Shown piece by piece: positions 35,269 to 45,226 of a stretch of DNA of 64,000 nucleotides (the stretch's first letter is position 1; each line of letters opens with the position of its first letter). The position numbers were made by a program, and so were the translations under genes. A model generated the notes under the pieces. It did not search any database, was not told the origin of the DNA, and saw nothing but the letters and a program-made list of their open reading frames with translations. Source of the stretch: Spirochaetota bacterium (lineage in GTDB: Bacteria; Spirochaetota; Spirochaetia; Sphaerochaetales; Sphaerochaetaceae); NCBI GenBank assembly GCA_023401595.1, contig JAEXDQ010000055.1, positions 1 to 64,000 on the forward strand. The letters are read 5' to 3'.

Positions 35269-37923
35269 CTACAGGAACGAACGGAGTACTTCCAGGTGCT
35301 TCGCGCCCTTCTCAAGTTTTTCCTCGAACTCAGCCTGTTTTGAACGTTCCTTTTCAACTGCCTCTGGCTTTGCGTTGGCGACGAACTTTTCATTGGAAAG
35401 CTTCTTCAATACACCGTCCAGACTCTGCCGGGCCTTTGCCAAATCCGTTTCCAGACGTTCAATCTCATGGTTGATGTCGATCGCCTCCTTGATGAAGACG
35501 AAACATTCAAACCCGGGACCGGCTACGGGCACGGCCCCCGATACATCGACATCGTGGGCGGCATCGATCACAAGCTCACCGGCGTTGATGAATCCTGCCA
35601 ACAGATCCTTCCGCTCCTCAAAGAACCCGGTCGCCACGAAGCCCTCGTCAGGCCTGACGACGACATGGAGCTTCTTCTCTGGACCGATCTGCAGTTCGCC
35701 CCTGAGGTTGCGAACCGCACGAACCGCCGCCTGCATGGAGCCGACCACAGCGGCCTCATCCGGATATGCCCGGCTTTCCACCCACTGCGGATACGTCGAG
35801 ACGATCAGCTGGTCGCCGACATTCGGCAGCTTCTCGTAGATCTCTTCCGTAATGAAGGAGAGGAACGGGTGCATCAGCCTCATCGATTCAGCCAGCAGGT
35901 CAAGAAGGATTGAAATAGCCCTGTCTTTTTCCGCAGGATCATCGCTGTACAAGGAGTGCTTCACCGCCTCGACATACCAGTCGCAGAAATCATTCCAGAA
36001 GAAATCATACACAGCCTGGGCGGCGTCGTTGAACCGATAGCTCGCCATAGCCGTGCGGACCTTGGCCGAGGCTTCATTAAGCTCGTGGTATATCCACCTG
36101 TCCATGATACCCAGCTCCACGGTCTTCGGGTCAACCAGCTCGCGCCCATCGAGGTTCATCAGCAGGAACCTGGCGGCGTTCCATATCTTGTTGGCGAAAC
36201 GGGAACCCATCTTGAAGGAATCCATGTCGATGAGGACATCCTGGCCTTGCGCGGCAAGGTAGCACAGGGTGAACTTCATGGCGTCGGCGCCATAGATATC
36301 GACGACATCGAGCGGATCGATTCCGTTGCCCAAGGACTTGGACATCTTGCGCCCCTGCTTGTCGCGGACGAGTCCTGTGATGTAGATGTCACGGAACGGG
36401 ATCTCCCCCATGAACTCCAGCGACGCCATGATCATCCTGGAGACCCAGAAGAAGATGATGTCATACGCCGTAATCAGCGTAGAGGTCGGGAAGAACTTCT
36501 CAAGATCAGGCGTCTTGTCGGGCCAGCCGAGAGTACTGAACGGCCAGAGCCAGGAGGAGAACCAGGTATCAAGCACATCCGTATCCTGATGGATATGCGT
36601 ACTGCCGCATTTGTCACATTTGGAAGGATCCTCGCGGGAGACCATCATCTCCCCGCAATCATCGCAGTACCAGACGGGGATACGATGTCCCCACCACAGC
36701 TGACGGCTGATGCACCAGTCGCGGATATTCTCAAGCCAATGGGAATAGGTATTCTCCCAACGGCGGGGATAGAAGACTACCTCGCCTTTCTTCCACGCGT
36801 CGAGAGCCTTGTCCGCCATACCCTTCATGCGGACGAACCATTGCTCGGAGAGATACGGTTCAATGACGGTGCCGCAACGATAGCAATGGCCGACTTCGTG
36901 GTTGTGGTCGGTCTCCTTGACCAGATACCCCTGCTCCTTCAAATCGGCGGCGACCAGCTTGCGGGCTTCCACCGCCGGAAGGTTCCGGTATTTTTCAGGG
37001 GTATTGTCGTTCAGCGTCCCATCAGGATTGAGAATGTTGATGGTCGCCAAATCATGCCGCTTGCCGCATTCCCAGTCGTTTGGGTCGTGCGCCGGAGTGA
37101 TCTTGACCATTCCGGTGCCGAATTCCATTTCTACGAAGCTGTCGGCGATGATGGGGATCTTGCGGCCGGTCAGCGGAAGGTCCAGCAGCTTGCCGACTAC
37201 GGCCTTGTATCTATCATCGTCGGGATGGACGGCGACGGCGACGTCTCCGAACATTGTCTCGGGACGGGTCGTCGCGACTGTAATATAACCGGAGCCATCG
37301 CTATAGGGGTAACGGACATCGTAGAGCTTGCCGGGCAATTCCTTGTACTCGACTTCATCGTCGGCCAAGGCCGTGCCGCATTTGGGGCAGTAGTTGACCA
37401 GGTAGTTGCCCTTGTATATCAGTCCGCGTTCATACAGTGTCACGAAAGCTTCCCGAACGGCACGGCTCAACCCTTCGTCCATGGTAAAGCGTTCATGCTC
37501 CCAGTCGCAGGAAGAACCGATCTTTTCAAGCTGTTTGGCGATGATGTCGTGATGCTTCTCCTTCACCCTCCAAGTCCGCTCGAGGAATTTCTCGCGTCCG
37601 AGGTCCTGACGGCGCAAGCCTTCTTTGGCAAGCTGGCGTTCAACGACATTCTGCGTGGCGATACCGGCATGGTCGGTTCCCGGCACCCACAGCGTCGGAC
37701 GGCCGTTCATGCGCCAATAACGGATCACGATATCCTGCAGGGAATTGTTCAGAGCGTGCCCCATGTGGAGAATGCCGGTTACATTCGGTGGAGGCATTAC
37801 GATTGTAAACGGTTTGCCTTCCCTTTCCTGAGGTCCAAACAGTCCGCTCTTCTTCCACTCTTCGTAAATCCGGTCTTCAAAGTCCTTTGGATTATAGGAC
37901 TTCTCCAGTTCCACAGCCTTCAT
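35269..37923 (-). CDS. valS: Valyl-tRNA synthetase
   Basis: 884 aa, a class I synthetase charging tRNA-Val. HIGH motif PNVTGILHMGHALN (about 45), KMSKS motif GRKMSKSLGNGIDP (about 525), the CP1 editing domain between them, and three Cys pairs typical of zinc ribbons (CPKC, CYRC, CDDC/CDKC). A C-terminal coiled-coil arm (last 65 residues: ETDLAKARQSLDGVLKKLSN...) is present. GGAGG lies six bases before ATG 37923. No T-box leader was seen. An antisense frame of 669 codons across it is a composition artefact. Confidence 0.97.
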   Translation of the reverse strand: MKAVELEKSYNPKDFEDRIYEEWKKSGLFGPQEREGKPFTIVMPPPNVTGILHMGHALNNSLQDIVIRYWRMNGRPTLWVPGTDHAGIATQNVVERQLAKEGLRRQDLGREKFLERTWRVKEKHHDIIAKQLEKIGSSCDWEHERFTMDEGLSRAVREAFVTLYERGLIYKGNYLVNYCPKCGTALADDEVEYKELPGKLYDVRYPYSDGSGYITVATTRPETMFGDVAVAVHPDDDRYKAVVGKLLDLPLTGRKIPIIADSFVEMEFGTGMVKITPAHDPNDWECGKRHDLATINILNPDGTLNDNTPEKYRNLPAVEARKLVAADLKEQGYLVKETDHNHEVGHCYRCGTVIEPYLSEQWFVRMKGMADKALDAWKKGEVVFYPRRWENTYSHWLENIRDWCISRQLWWGHRIPVWYCDDCGEMMVSREDPSKCDKCGSTHIHQDTDVLDTWFSSWLWPFSTLGWPDKTPDLEKFFPTSTLITAYDIIFFWVSRMIMASLEFMGEIPFRDIYITGLVRDKQGRKMSKSLGNGIDPLDVVDIYGADAMKFTLCYLAAQGQDVLIDMDSFKMGSRFANKIWNAARFLLMNLDGRELVDPKTVELGIMDRWIYHELNEASAKVRTAMASYRFNDAAQAVYDFFWNDFCDWYVEAVKHSLYSDDPAEKDRAISILLDLLAESMRLMHPFLSFITEEIYEKLPNVGDQLIVSTYPQWVESRAYPDEAAVVGSMQAAVRAVRNLRGELQIGPEKKLHVVVRPDEGFVATGFFEERKDLLAGFINAGELVIDAAHDVDVSGAVPVAGPGFECFVFIKEAIDINHEIERLETDLAKARQSLDGVLKKLSNEKFVANAKPEAVEKERSKQAEFEEKLEKGAKHLEVLRSFL

Positions 37924-38059
37924 GCGCACGCCTCCTGGCAGCAAAAAATAGTGGGTTCATGGTAGCAGAAATGCATTGTTAAGACAATCCACTGGACATC
38001 GGCGGCAGCCGATATTTATGCATGTCCCGGTCGTCGCCGACACATAGTCACTCAGTATC

Positions 38060-38082
38060 AAAGGAGGGCTCCTGCCCTCTTT
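38060..38082 (-). terminator. Possible terminator downstream of glgA
   Basis: AAAGAGGGC pairs with GCCCTCCTTT (one bulged base) on the minus strand, followed by a weak T-rich tail. It sits 128 bases past the glgA stop and 137 bases before valS. The DNA between shows no gene. Confidence 0.4.
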
Positions 38083-38209
38083 GGATGAGGAGCCGGACAT
38101 GGCTTCCAATGGTCAGACACGGACTTGAGTATCGACACATCACTGGTGCATCAACCAGAAAACGAACGCCCCAAGAACATACCGCCCATCATATGGAATC
38201 TGAACAAAA

Positions 38210-39667
38210 CTACATCCATCCATACAAACGTTGGTAGACTTCGCTTGAGTTCTTCCACGAATTGTCCTGCTCCATACCCCTGACCTGCAAGCGTCGCCAG
38301 GATTCGGGACGTTGCTGGAAAACATAGTGGGCGTGGTCGATACGGTCCATCAGCTCCCAGGAACTGTATCCGGCGAAGGAAAAACCGGTACCGGTCTCCA
38401 TATACTCGTTGTACGGCTCGACGGTATCCTTCAATCCCCCGACCTCATGGACGATTGGGACAGTACCGTAACGAAGAGAAATCAATTGGGTGAGTCCGCA
38501 AGGTTCGAAAGCCGATGGAATCAACAGCGCATCGACACCAGCGTAGACTCTATGGGCGAGAGAATCGGAATAGTAGATTTGCGCGGAAACCTGACCGGGA
38601 TATTTGTCCTGGTAGTACCGGAACATATTCTCATAATTGGCGTCGCCGGTTCCGAGGACGACCAGGTTGATTCCTTTCCGACACATTTGATCCATGACTT
38701 GGTCGATCAGGTCCAGCCCTTTCTGGTTGGTCAGTCGCGATACGATACCCAAGGTGAACACCCCGCCGTTCCGCATCATTCCGAGTTCCTGCTGCAAGGC
38801 GAGCTTGTTTTCCACTTTCCTTTCCGCGACATCCTCTACGGAATAGGTGGTGGCAAGCGACCGGTCCGTCGAGGGATTCCAGACATCATAGTCGATTCCG
38901 TTCACGATTCCGATCAGCCGGTCGCTCCGCCACCGGAGGATATCGTCCAGACCGTCGCCGAAATTCATCGTCTGGATTTCCTGGGCATAGGTCCGGCTGA
39001 CCGTAGTGACATAATCGGAATACACGATGCCGCCCCTGAGCATGCTACAGTTCCATGAGGAGGACTCCACCGACCGGTCCTGGAACGGGCTGACCAGCCT
39101 CCCCGGCACGAAGCATTCGTCGGGCAGGCCGGAGATCCACCGGATATGCCCGACATCCCACGTCCCCTGGAAACGGATGTTATGGATAGTCATCACGGTA
39201 CGGATACCATGAAAAAACGGGTCGCCTTGAAAAACGGTGTTCAGATAGACGGGAACCAGAGCAGACTGCCAGTCATGGCAGTGGATGACGTCCGGCCTGA
39301 AATCGAGCAGCGGCAAGCTGGAAAGCACCGCCTTGGAAAAGAACGCGAAACGCTCCAAATCCTGGAACATGTCGTAATACGGCACAAGCCCGCCGAAATA
39401 TCGTTCATTATCGATGAAATAGTACGTGATGCCATCAAGCACCAATTCATGGATACCTACATATACCCTGTCGTCCATCTGGAAATAATACAGCACCCGC
39501 TGCAGACTACGATACTCATCTTTGATGGCGTGATAGTTCGGAAGGAAGACCCGCACATCGAACTGCCGTTTATCTATACTCTTGGGCAAGCTTCCTACCA
39601 CGTCGGCCAGCCCGCCAGTCTTGACGAATGGAACACATTCGGAAGCGACAAATAGGATTTTCTTCAT
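38210..39667 (-). CDS. glgA: Glycogen synthase (ADP-glucose type)
   Basis: 485 aa, GT5 family. KTGGLADVVGSLPKSI at the N-terminus is the ADP-glucose-binding motif; HCHDWQSALVPVYL, VSRLTNQKGLDLIDQVM and PSAFEPCGLTQLISLRYGTVPIVHEVGGLKDTV with the catalytic Glu region are all present. It elongates alpha-1,4-glucan. No glgB, glgC or glgP is adjacent, so the pathway is spread in the genome. Ribosome site AGGAA before the ATG. Stop at 38210; valS lies further downstream on the same strand. Confidence 0.96.
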   Translation of the reverse strand: MKKILFVASECVPFVKTGGLADVVGSLPKSIDKRQFDVRVFLPNYHAIKDEYRSLQRVLYYFQMDDRVYVGIHELVLDGITYYFIDNERYFGGLVPYYDMFQDLERFAFFSKAVLSSLPLLDFRPDVIHCHDWQSALVPVYLNTVFQGDPFFHGIRTVMTIHNIRFQGTWDVGHIRWISGLPDECFVPGRLVSPFQDRSVESSSWNCSMLRGGIVYSDYVTTVSRTYAQEIQTMNFGDGLDDILRWRSDRLIGIVNGIDYDVWNPSTDRSLATTYSVEDVAERKVENKLALQQELGMMRNGGVFTLGIVSRLTNQKGLDLIDQVMDQMCRKGINLVVLGTGDANYENMFRYYQDKYPGQVSAQIYYSDSLAHRVYAGVDALLIPSAFEPCGLTQLISLRYGTVPIVHEVGGLKDTVEPYNEYMETGTGFSFAGYSSWELMDRIDHAHYVFQQRPESWRRLQVRGMEQDNSWKNSSEVYQRLYGWM

Positions 39668-39752
39668 TACTGATTCCTAAAGTGAATTTTGTCTCCAAAG
39701 AGTAACTGAACCCATGGGGTTTGTCCATTCCAAGCGATGGTTTTCAAATTTA

Positions 39753-39782
39753 AAAAAAATCCGGCGCTTGCGGCACCGGATT
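39753..39782 (-). terminator. Rho-independent terminator of the cysS-sigma-anti-sigma operon
   Basis: AATCCGG pairs with CCGGATT on the minus strand, with a G+C-rich loop, followed by a run of T. It is about 30 bases past the anti-sigma stop. Confidence 0.85.
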
Positions 39783-39814
39783 CATGTCATTGCTCCTGTC
39801 TCTGTTTTTGCAGA

Positions 39815-40411
39815 TCAGAGTACAGGCTCATTAGCATCCACCAAAGTATCCTGATTTACGGTAGGATCTTGATCCAACGGGATAATGCCCTTCAGCCGGA
39901 CATCCACGTCATATCCTTTTCCATCAAGATACTTGAGGATTTCTTCAAGAGAATAACTGTCCAATGTGCGGGACGCGGCGATATTGTCTGACGCGCGGAT
40001 CTGCATGATATTTGCGCTATCCACGGTCAGAGCCATACCGGGGATGATTTCCGCGGTCTGCTGCCCATTGGTCCCGAACAAGACGAACGCACCGATAAAC
40101 ACCACTACGAACGCCGCGGCGGCGGTAATGATCGTAGGGATACCGACTTTTAGCTTACGGCGAAAGAAACTGACCTTCTTGTGCTTGTCCAAATAGTTGT
40201 GTTCCACGAAAGAAAGGACCTTCGCCTGATGAGGGGCGATTTCTTCATCGGTGAGAACAGCTCCCGCGATGACCTCGTGAAGCTTCTGCAACTGTTCAAA
40301 CCGGGCTTTACAAGCCGGGCAATAGCTGAGATGCTCCTCTACCTGGGTCTTCCACGGCTCAGCCAGTTCACCGTCGAGATAGGTGTTGAGTATCTGGTCA
40401 TCAAGGCACAT
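39815..40411 (-). CDS. Anti-sigma factor with zinc-finger domain and one membrane helix
   Basis: 198 aa. An N-terminal zf-HC2/ZAS domain (about 1-40) has Cys2, LNTYLDGEL, then VEEHLSYCPAC giving the HX3CX2C zinc site. One membrane helix (about 88-112, TIITAAAAFVVVFIGAFVLFG) leads to an extracytoplasmic part. Such proteins hold an ECF sigma factor at the membrane until a signal releases it. Its ATG lies 11 bases inside the sigma gene, so the pair is translationally coupled. The signal sensed is unknown. Confidence 0.85.
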   Translation of the reverse strand: MCLDDQILNTYLDGELAEPWKTQVEEHLSYCPACKARFEQLQKLHEVIAGAVLTDEEIAPHQAKVLSFVEHNYLDKHKKVSFFRRKLKVGIPTIITAAAAFVVVFIGAFVLFGTNGQQTAEIIPGMALTVDSANIMQIRASDNIAASRTLDSYSLEEILKYLDGKGYDVDVRLKGIIPLDQDPTVNQDTLVDANEPVL

Positions 40412-40931
40412 TCACTTCCTCCCGGTCCAGCATCGATTCCATCATCTTACGGGCTCGATGCACTCTGACCTTCACATTGCTTTCAGAAATCTGGAGAACT
40501 TTGCCGATCTGTTTGTAATCCATATCCGCGTATTCTTTCAATACGATGACAGACCGGAACTTCTCAGGCAGCTTCTCGACAGCCTCACGTACCAAAGTCC
40601 GGGTTTCCTTGAACACCAGCTCTTCCCCACCGTCCTTATATGAACCAGGAGCCGGCATCTTCTTGATCTTGTCCACCATCCCTTGTTCCCGCATCTTGCG
40701 CTTCACATGGTTGATGGCGAGATTCTTCGTCACCCGAATCAGCCAATACTTAGCGTCATCTTCGGAAGCGAACTCCATATTCTTGTCAAAGAACCTGATG
40801 AACGCTTCTTGGCAGATATCTTCGGCTACATCGATATTGAAAGTCACATGATACGCAACCTTCATCACAATAGGAAATACATCCTCATAGACTTGCCGAA
40901 ATGTCTGCTCGTCGCTACTTTTGATTTCCAT
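40401..40931 (-). CDS. ECF-family RNA polymerase sigma factor
   Basis: 176 aa. Region 2 (about 10-75) has AEDICQEAFIRFF and KYWLIRVTKNLAINHVKRK; region 4 (about 115-165) has LPEKFRSVIVLKEYADMDY and SNVKVRVHRARKMM, a helix-turn-helix. No region 1 or 3, as for group 4 sigma factors. It directs transcription of a regulon that cannot be defined here; the linked anti-sigma should restrain it. ATG 40931 is the likely start, but a TTG at 40946 with AAGG just upstream is possible. Its 5' end is close to the cysS stop (40960). Confidence 0.9.
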   Translation of the reverse strand: MEIKSSDEQTFRQVYEDVFPIVMKVAYHVTFNIDVAEDICQEAFIRFFDKNMEFASEDDAKYWLIRVTKNLAINHVKRKMREQGMVDKIKKMPAPGSYKDGGEELVFKETRTLVREAVEKLPEKFRSVIVLKEYADMDYKQIGKVLQISESNVKVRVHRARKMMESMLDREEVNVP

Positions 40932-40959
40932 AATACTTAACAACAAACCTTGATGTTGG

Positions 40960-42375
40960 TTACATCTTTTTTACAAGCGTGGTCCCTGTGGGGGTATCCT
41001 TTACGATATACCCCATGGAGTCCAGCTTGGCTCTGATTTCATCGGCGAGCTTGAAGTCTCGTGCCTTCTTGGCCGCTGCACGTTGCTCCACCAACCCCAA
41101 CGCCTGGGGGTCATCGACCGATTCATCTTCCTGCTTTTTGGCCGGTATGGCTTCCAGTCCGAGCCCCAGGACAGAATCCATTCCGTAAGCCACCGCGAGT
41201 TTCTCAGAAGCGGAGACGGCGTCGTCCTTCAACAGGCCCCAAAGATCGGCGAGGCCGCGAGGTGTGTTCAGGTCATTGAACAGATGTTCGTTGAACAGAG
41301 CCTCCCAGTTGGCCGCGGCGGGACCAAGCTCTCCGGCGGGGGCGGCTTCGGCCTTGAGGGCGGAGACACGGTCGAAGAGGTTCTTGCGGCTGATCCGGGC
41401 GGTATCGAGGGCCTGCCACGAGAATTTGAGCTGGGAATGGTAGTGTCCGCCGAGAATGAAATACCGATAGTCCATCGGTTCATACCCCTTGCCGACCACA
41501 ACCGGCAACGTCAGGAACTCACCCGAGCTTTTGCTCATCTTGCCGGAATCATTCAACAGGAATTCTCCATGCAGCCAATAGTTGACCCACGTGTGGCCTG
41601 TAGCGGCCTCGCTTTGGGCTATCTCATTGGTATGATGGACGGGAATGGCGTCGATTCCTCCACAGTGGATGTCAAAATGTTCGCCAAGATATTTCATGCT
41701 CATGGCGGAGCATTCGACGTGCCACCCCGGATACCCCCGTCCCCAGGGGGAATCCCACATCATCGCCTGTTCACCGAATTTGCTGTTGGTGAACCACAGG
41801 ACGAAATCCTTGGGGTTGCGCTTGTTGCCGTCCACGTCGATACGCGCTCCGCTGCGAAGCTCATTCAAATCCAGACGGGCCAGCTTGCCGTAGTCCGGGA
41901 AGGTATCGATACTGAAATAGACGTTCCCTCCGGCGATATACGTATGACCGCCATCTTCCAAGCGCTTGATCAACGCTATCATGTCGGCGATGTGATCCGT
42001 CGCTTTACAGATAATGTCAGGACGCATATTGTGCAGGGAATCGAAATCGTTGAAAAACGCTTCGGTATAGAAACGCGCGATGTCCCAGACGCTTTTACCC
42101 GTCTCCCGCGCGCTTTTTTCCATCTTGTCTTCACCGTCGTCGCCGTCTCCGGTCAGATGCCCGACGTCGGTGATGTTCATGACATGCTTGACCTTATATC
42201 CTGCGTGAATCAGGGTCCTTTTAAGCACGTCTTCGAAGATATAGGTGCGAAGGTTTCCAATATGAGCGTAGTTGTACACCGTAGGGCCGCAACAGTACAT
42301 CGTCACCGATTCATCGGAAATGGGTTTGAATGGTTCGACGCTACGGGACATTGTGTTGTACAAAGAAACTGACAT
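40960..42375 (-). CDS. cysS: Cysteinyl-tRNA synthetase
   Basis: 471 aa, class I. N-terminal YCCGPTVYNYAHIGNLRTY contains the zinc-ligand Cys and the HIGH-type motif; HVECSAMSMKYLG and HCGGIDAIPVHHTNEIAQSE give the remaining zinc site; SGKMSKSSGEFLTL is KMSKS. A C-terminal helical domain contacts tRNA. It charges tRNA-Cys. AAGGAG lies eight bases before the ATG. It is the first gene of an operon with the ECF sigma and anti-sigma genes. Confidence 0.97.
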   Translation of the reverse strand: MSVSLYNTMSRSVEPFKPISDESVTMYCCGPTVYNYAHIGNLRTYIFEDVLKRTLIHAGYKVKHVMNITDVGHLTGDGDDGEDKMEKSARETGKSVWDIARFYTEAFFNDFDSLHNMRPDIICKATDHIADMIALIKRLEDGGHTYIAGGNVYFSIDTFPDYGKLARLDLNELRSGARIDVDGNKRNPKDFVLWFTNSKFGEQAMMWDSPWGRGYPGWHVECSAMSMKYLGEHFDIHCGGIDAIPVHHTNEIAQSEAATGHTWVNYWLHGEFLLNDSGKMSKSSGEFLTLPVVVGKGYEPMDYRYFILGGHYHSQLKFSWQALDTARISRKNLFDRVSALKAEAAPAGELGPAAANWEALFNEHLFNDLNTPRGLADLWGLLKDDAVSASEKLAVAYGMDSVLGLGLEAIPAKKQEDESVDDPQALGLVEQRAAAKKARDFKLADEIRAKLDSMGYIVKDTPTGTTLVKKM

Positions 42376-42833
42376 GGCCTTGGACTCCTTCAGCCGGCAG
42401 AGATGTTTATTGTCTGAGCCGTCAAAACGGGATACTATACCCGTGTGACTACAACAATAAGCAATACCGGTGAAAAAATCAATGCTGGCTTTGACAAGCC
42501 GGTTCGACTTTCCCCATCCCGGTGCGGAACCGCGCCGGGCAAGTCATGCGCCCCCGGTCGTCCATGCCGGCACGAGTCGTCGGTCTTACGGCTCCGGTTC
42601 TCGTTCGGCTTCCCTGCTTTTGTGCGGTTTGCGCCGGACAGACCGAGTACTTCCGACCGTCCGCATCACCGCCGTGAACGCTCCTGCGAAGCCAATCCCG
42701 GTTCGGTTTCTCAGCTCCGGTTTGAAATTCCGGTTCACGCTTCTCACCAGCGGTATCCATCCAATCGAAAAACCATGCGTTCCGTCTATTTCAGGAACAC
42801 CGTCAATTACATATTTCAACAAGGACAGCCAGT
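42376..42833 (-). other. Intergenic stretch between cysS and murB
   Basis: 458 bases. The part next to cysS contains weak promoter-like boxes (TTGCTT, 19 bases, TATAGT on the minus strand). The rest is G+C-rich; short frames found here on both strands lack ribosome sites and family resemblance. No gene is supported. Confidence 0.4.
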
Positions 42834-43757
42834 ATGAGCGAACAAACATCGACTGAGAATCTCATAACCCGAAATGAACCCATAGCGGAACATACGACTT
42901 TCAAATGCGGCGGTGCGGCCGACTATGCGGCTTCGCCGTCTTCGTTGCAGGAGCTCAGGGAAACGCTGGAGTTCGCCAAGGAACTGCAACTGCCGCTCAC
43001 CATCCTAGGAGGCGGGTCGAACGTCCTGGTTAGCGACAGAGGCGTCAGAGGCCTGGTATTGTTCACACGCAAACTCACCAGCTGCCATGCCCGGGGAGAA
43101 CTCCTCTGTACCAGATGCGGACTGTCACTTGATAAAGCGATCAACGTCGCGATTGAAAACGGACTCATGGGCATGGAACGGCTCGGAGGAATACCGGGAA
43201 CGGTCGGAGGGGCGATCGCCGGCAACGCCGGCGTACCGGAACTAGAGATCAACCGGCCGTTGGAATACATTGACTATCTGACGCTGGACGGAAATCTCCA
43301 TAGGCTGGAAGCGACCCCCGACCTGTTCTCCTACAGACGTTCCCCTTTTTCCGATAGAAACGATCTGATCATCTTCGAGGCGGGTTTCCGGCTGGCTCCG
43401 ACGAACCAGACGGCCGAAGCAAGGCTTCGCAAGGAACAGGCGAAGACCCAACGTAGACAGGCCGGCCAATATGACTGCCCATCGGCGGGAAGCATGTTCA
43501 AGAATCCAAAGGGGGAATTGCCCGCCGGTAAGCTTCTTGAAGAATGTGGTTTCAAAGGCCGCAAGTACGCAGGTGCGCAGATAAGCCTCTCCCATGCGAA
43601 TTTTTTTGTGAATCCAGAACACAAAGCGACAAGTACGGATATCTGGCGCTTGTCGGAGATCGCGCGGAAAGCAGTACTTGAACGGACAGGCATCGACCTC
43701 CAGCGGGAAATCAAATTAATCGGGGACTGGAGAGACGAAGATTTCATGCTGGACTGA
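42834..43757 (+). CDS. murB: UDP-N-acetylenolpyruvoylglucosamine reductase
   Basis: 307 aa, a type II-like MurB. FAD domain: AEHTTFKCGGAADYAA and LGGGSNVLVSDRGVRGLVL; catalytic segment: CPSAGSMFKNP with the proton-donating Ser, then GKLLEECGFKG and AQISLSHANFFVN; the C-terminal Glu lies in REIKLIGDW. It reduces enolpyruvyl-UDP-GlcNAc to UDP-MurNAc with NADPH, the second committed step of peptidoglycan synthesis. Other mur genes are not here. It ends 17 bases before a convergent gene. Confidence 0.96.
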   Translation: MSEQTSTENLITRNEPIAEHTTFKCGGAADYAASPSSLQELRETLEFAKELQLPLTILGGGSNVLVSDRGVRGLVLFTRKLTSCHARGELLCTRCGLSLDKAINVAIENGLMGMERLGGIPGTVGGAIAGNAGVPELEINRPLEYIDYLTLDGNLHRLEATPDLFSYRRSPFSDRNDLIIFEAGFRLAPTNQTAEARLRKEQAKTQRRQAGQYDCPSAGSMFKNPKGELPAGKLLEECGFKGRKYAGAQISLSHANFFVNPEHKATSTDIWRLSEIARKAVLERTGIDLQREIKLIGDWRDEDFMLD

Positions 43758-43774
43758 CGTATTACCGCCACCGG

Positions 43775-45226
43775 TCATATGGACAGGGAAAACGTCAAGG
43801 AAAAACGTCGTTCAGTATCTATGGAACAGGTCAGACGCCCGTTGGGCAGTTCATCATTGAACTTCAGGGAAACGGTGAGTTCTTCTCCGTCCCAAGCGAC
43901 ATGGGCGGTACCGACATCCAGCACGAGTCCGTATCCCCTGAATAGTTCCGGTTGAGTCCCCCCTCCCCGTAACCACGAAACCTCGCCGGTCAATTCAACG
44001 GGGACATGATGAACAGGGTGTTTGAGCTGTAGTCCGAAGGTGTGGACACCGCTTCTCCTTCCGTCGGGAAACCATGTCGTGACATCTTTTACGAACAATT
44101 TGCAGGACGCGCCGTCTTTTGAAACCGAAATGGACATGTCCCCCGTGGTCCTTCGACGTTGGCTCAGCCCGCCATGTACCGGAGACTGGTACAGCACGTC
44201 GTCATATTGACATTCTACACGAATACAAGCCGTTTCATGGCGCAGGATCAACCTCAGAAGCTGGACGGGCCGTTGTTGAGGCCCGACGGGAAGAGCAAGC
44301 TGGAATCCTCCCGCATCATGTTTCCAATACGCCTTGACTTCAAAATCGAGTCGTTTTGCCTCGACCGACCAGCCGCTTGTCGCGCCATATCCGATAAAAC
44401 GGTCAAAACCTACCCTAAACGACATTCCGGACCGGACTGAAAAACCCAGGAAAGGAATAGCGCCGGACTCGACTTTCACCAACGCCACGCAGGCGAGAAA
44501 CGGGTACAAGGTAACCCAGTCAACGGATACGTTCCGGGGGACATCGCCATCGCCCCCCACAGCCTTATGGACGTACAAAAGGGATACGGCTATCCGTGCG
44601 AACAGAGGTTGCGATTCCATTAGCAGCAACGAAGTCAGTGGAGCCCTCCCTACCCAGGGCGGGAAGCCTACCGACACGCCGAACGACGTACTCCCCAGAA
44701 TCCCGCACATGGCGGAGTATTCCGATGCTATGCCCGGAAACATGTAACGCGAAGAGGAAGCCGTCGGAAACCCGAAGAACGTTCTTTCGTCCGTACCACC
44801 GGAAGAAACGGGAGAAACGGAAGGAAACGCCATAGGGTTGAATAATTCATAGGCCAGCCCTACAGGCCGCAACCACCCGATTTGTATTCGCAGTCCACCG
44901 GTTGATGTCAAGCGTCCAGAAAACCGCACGGACAGGTCGGAAATCCCCGCGGCGGATTCATCCCCATCTCCTCCATCCATGGAATGATATACGGCGATAT
45001 CGCTTTCAAACAGATACGTGGCGGTCCTGTATGAGGAGCGAAGGTCGGTCCTGAACCGCCGGCCGTCTTTGTTATCAGAGACTCCAACCGTCAACAGGGA
45101 GACGGGGCGTCCCGGAACGGCGGACATGAAGGGAGCGCACGACAGGCATGTATCTACAAGCAAAAACACCATGACAAGGAATAAGGTAGGAAGCAAGGCG
45201 CTTGGAGGATTGGGTTGGTACTTCAT
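43775..45226 (-). CDS. Exported protein of unknown function, beta-rich
   Basis: 483 aa. A hydrophobic N-terminus (about 10-31, LLPTLFLVMVFLLVDTCLSC) is a likely signal peptide; the Cys at its end lacks a proper lipobox. The mature part is Gly/Ser/Phe-rich with alternating strands, and it ends FSLTFSLSI. A surface or outer-membrane beta protein is inferred; no known domain was recognised. It is transcribed alone, away from ackA. The 274 bases upstream include an AT-rich stretch serving one or both promoters. Confidence 0.6.
   Translation of the reverse strand: MKYQPNPPSALLPTLFLVMVFLLVDTCLSCAPFMSAVPGRPVSLLTVGVSDNKDGRRFRTDLRSSYRTATYLFESDIAVYHSMDGGDGDESAAGISDLSVRFSGRLTSTGGLRIQIGWLRPVGLAYELFNPMAFPSVSPVSSGGTDERTFFGFPTASSSRYMFPGIASEYSAMCGILGSTSFGVSVGFPPWVGRAPLTSLLLMESQPLFARIAVSLLYVHKAVGGDGDVPRNVSVDWVTLYPFLACVALVKVESGAIPFLGFSVRSGMSFRVGFDRFIGYGATSGWSVEAKRLDFEVKAYWKHDAGGFQLALPVGPQQRPVQLLRLILRHETACIRVECQYDDVLYQSPVHGGLSQRRRTTGDMSISVSKDGASCKLFVKDVTTWFPDGRRSGVHTFGLQLKHPVHHVPVELTGEVSWLRGGGTQPELFRGYGLVLDVGTAHVAWDGEELTVSLKFNDELPNGRLTCSIDTERRFSLTFSLSI

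Noticed and set aside
35956..37965. Long plus-strand open frame opposite valS
   Set aside because: It lies antisense to a clear synthetase and has the mirrored composition expected of G+C-rich DNA; no domain is recognisable.
37924..38209. T-box leader before valS
   Set aside because: No T-box sequence or terminator/antiterminator pair was found; the same holds for cysS.
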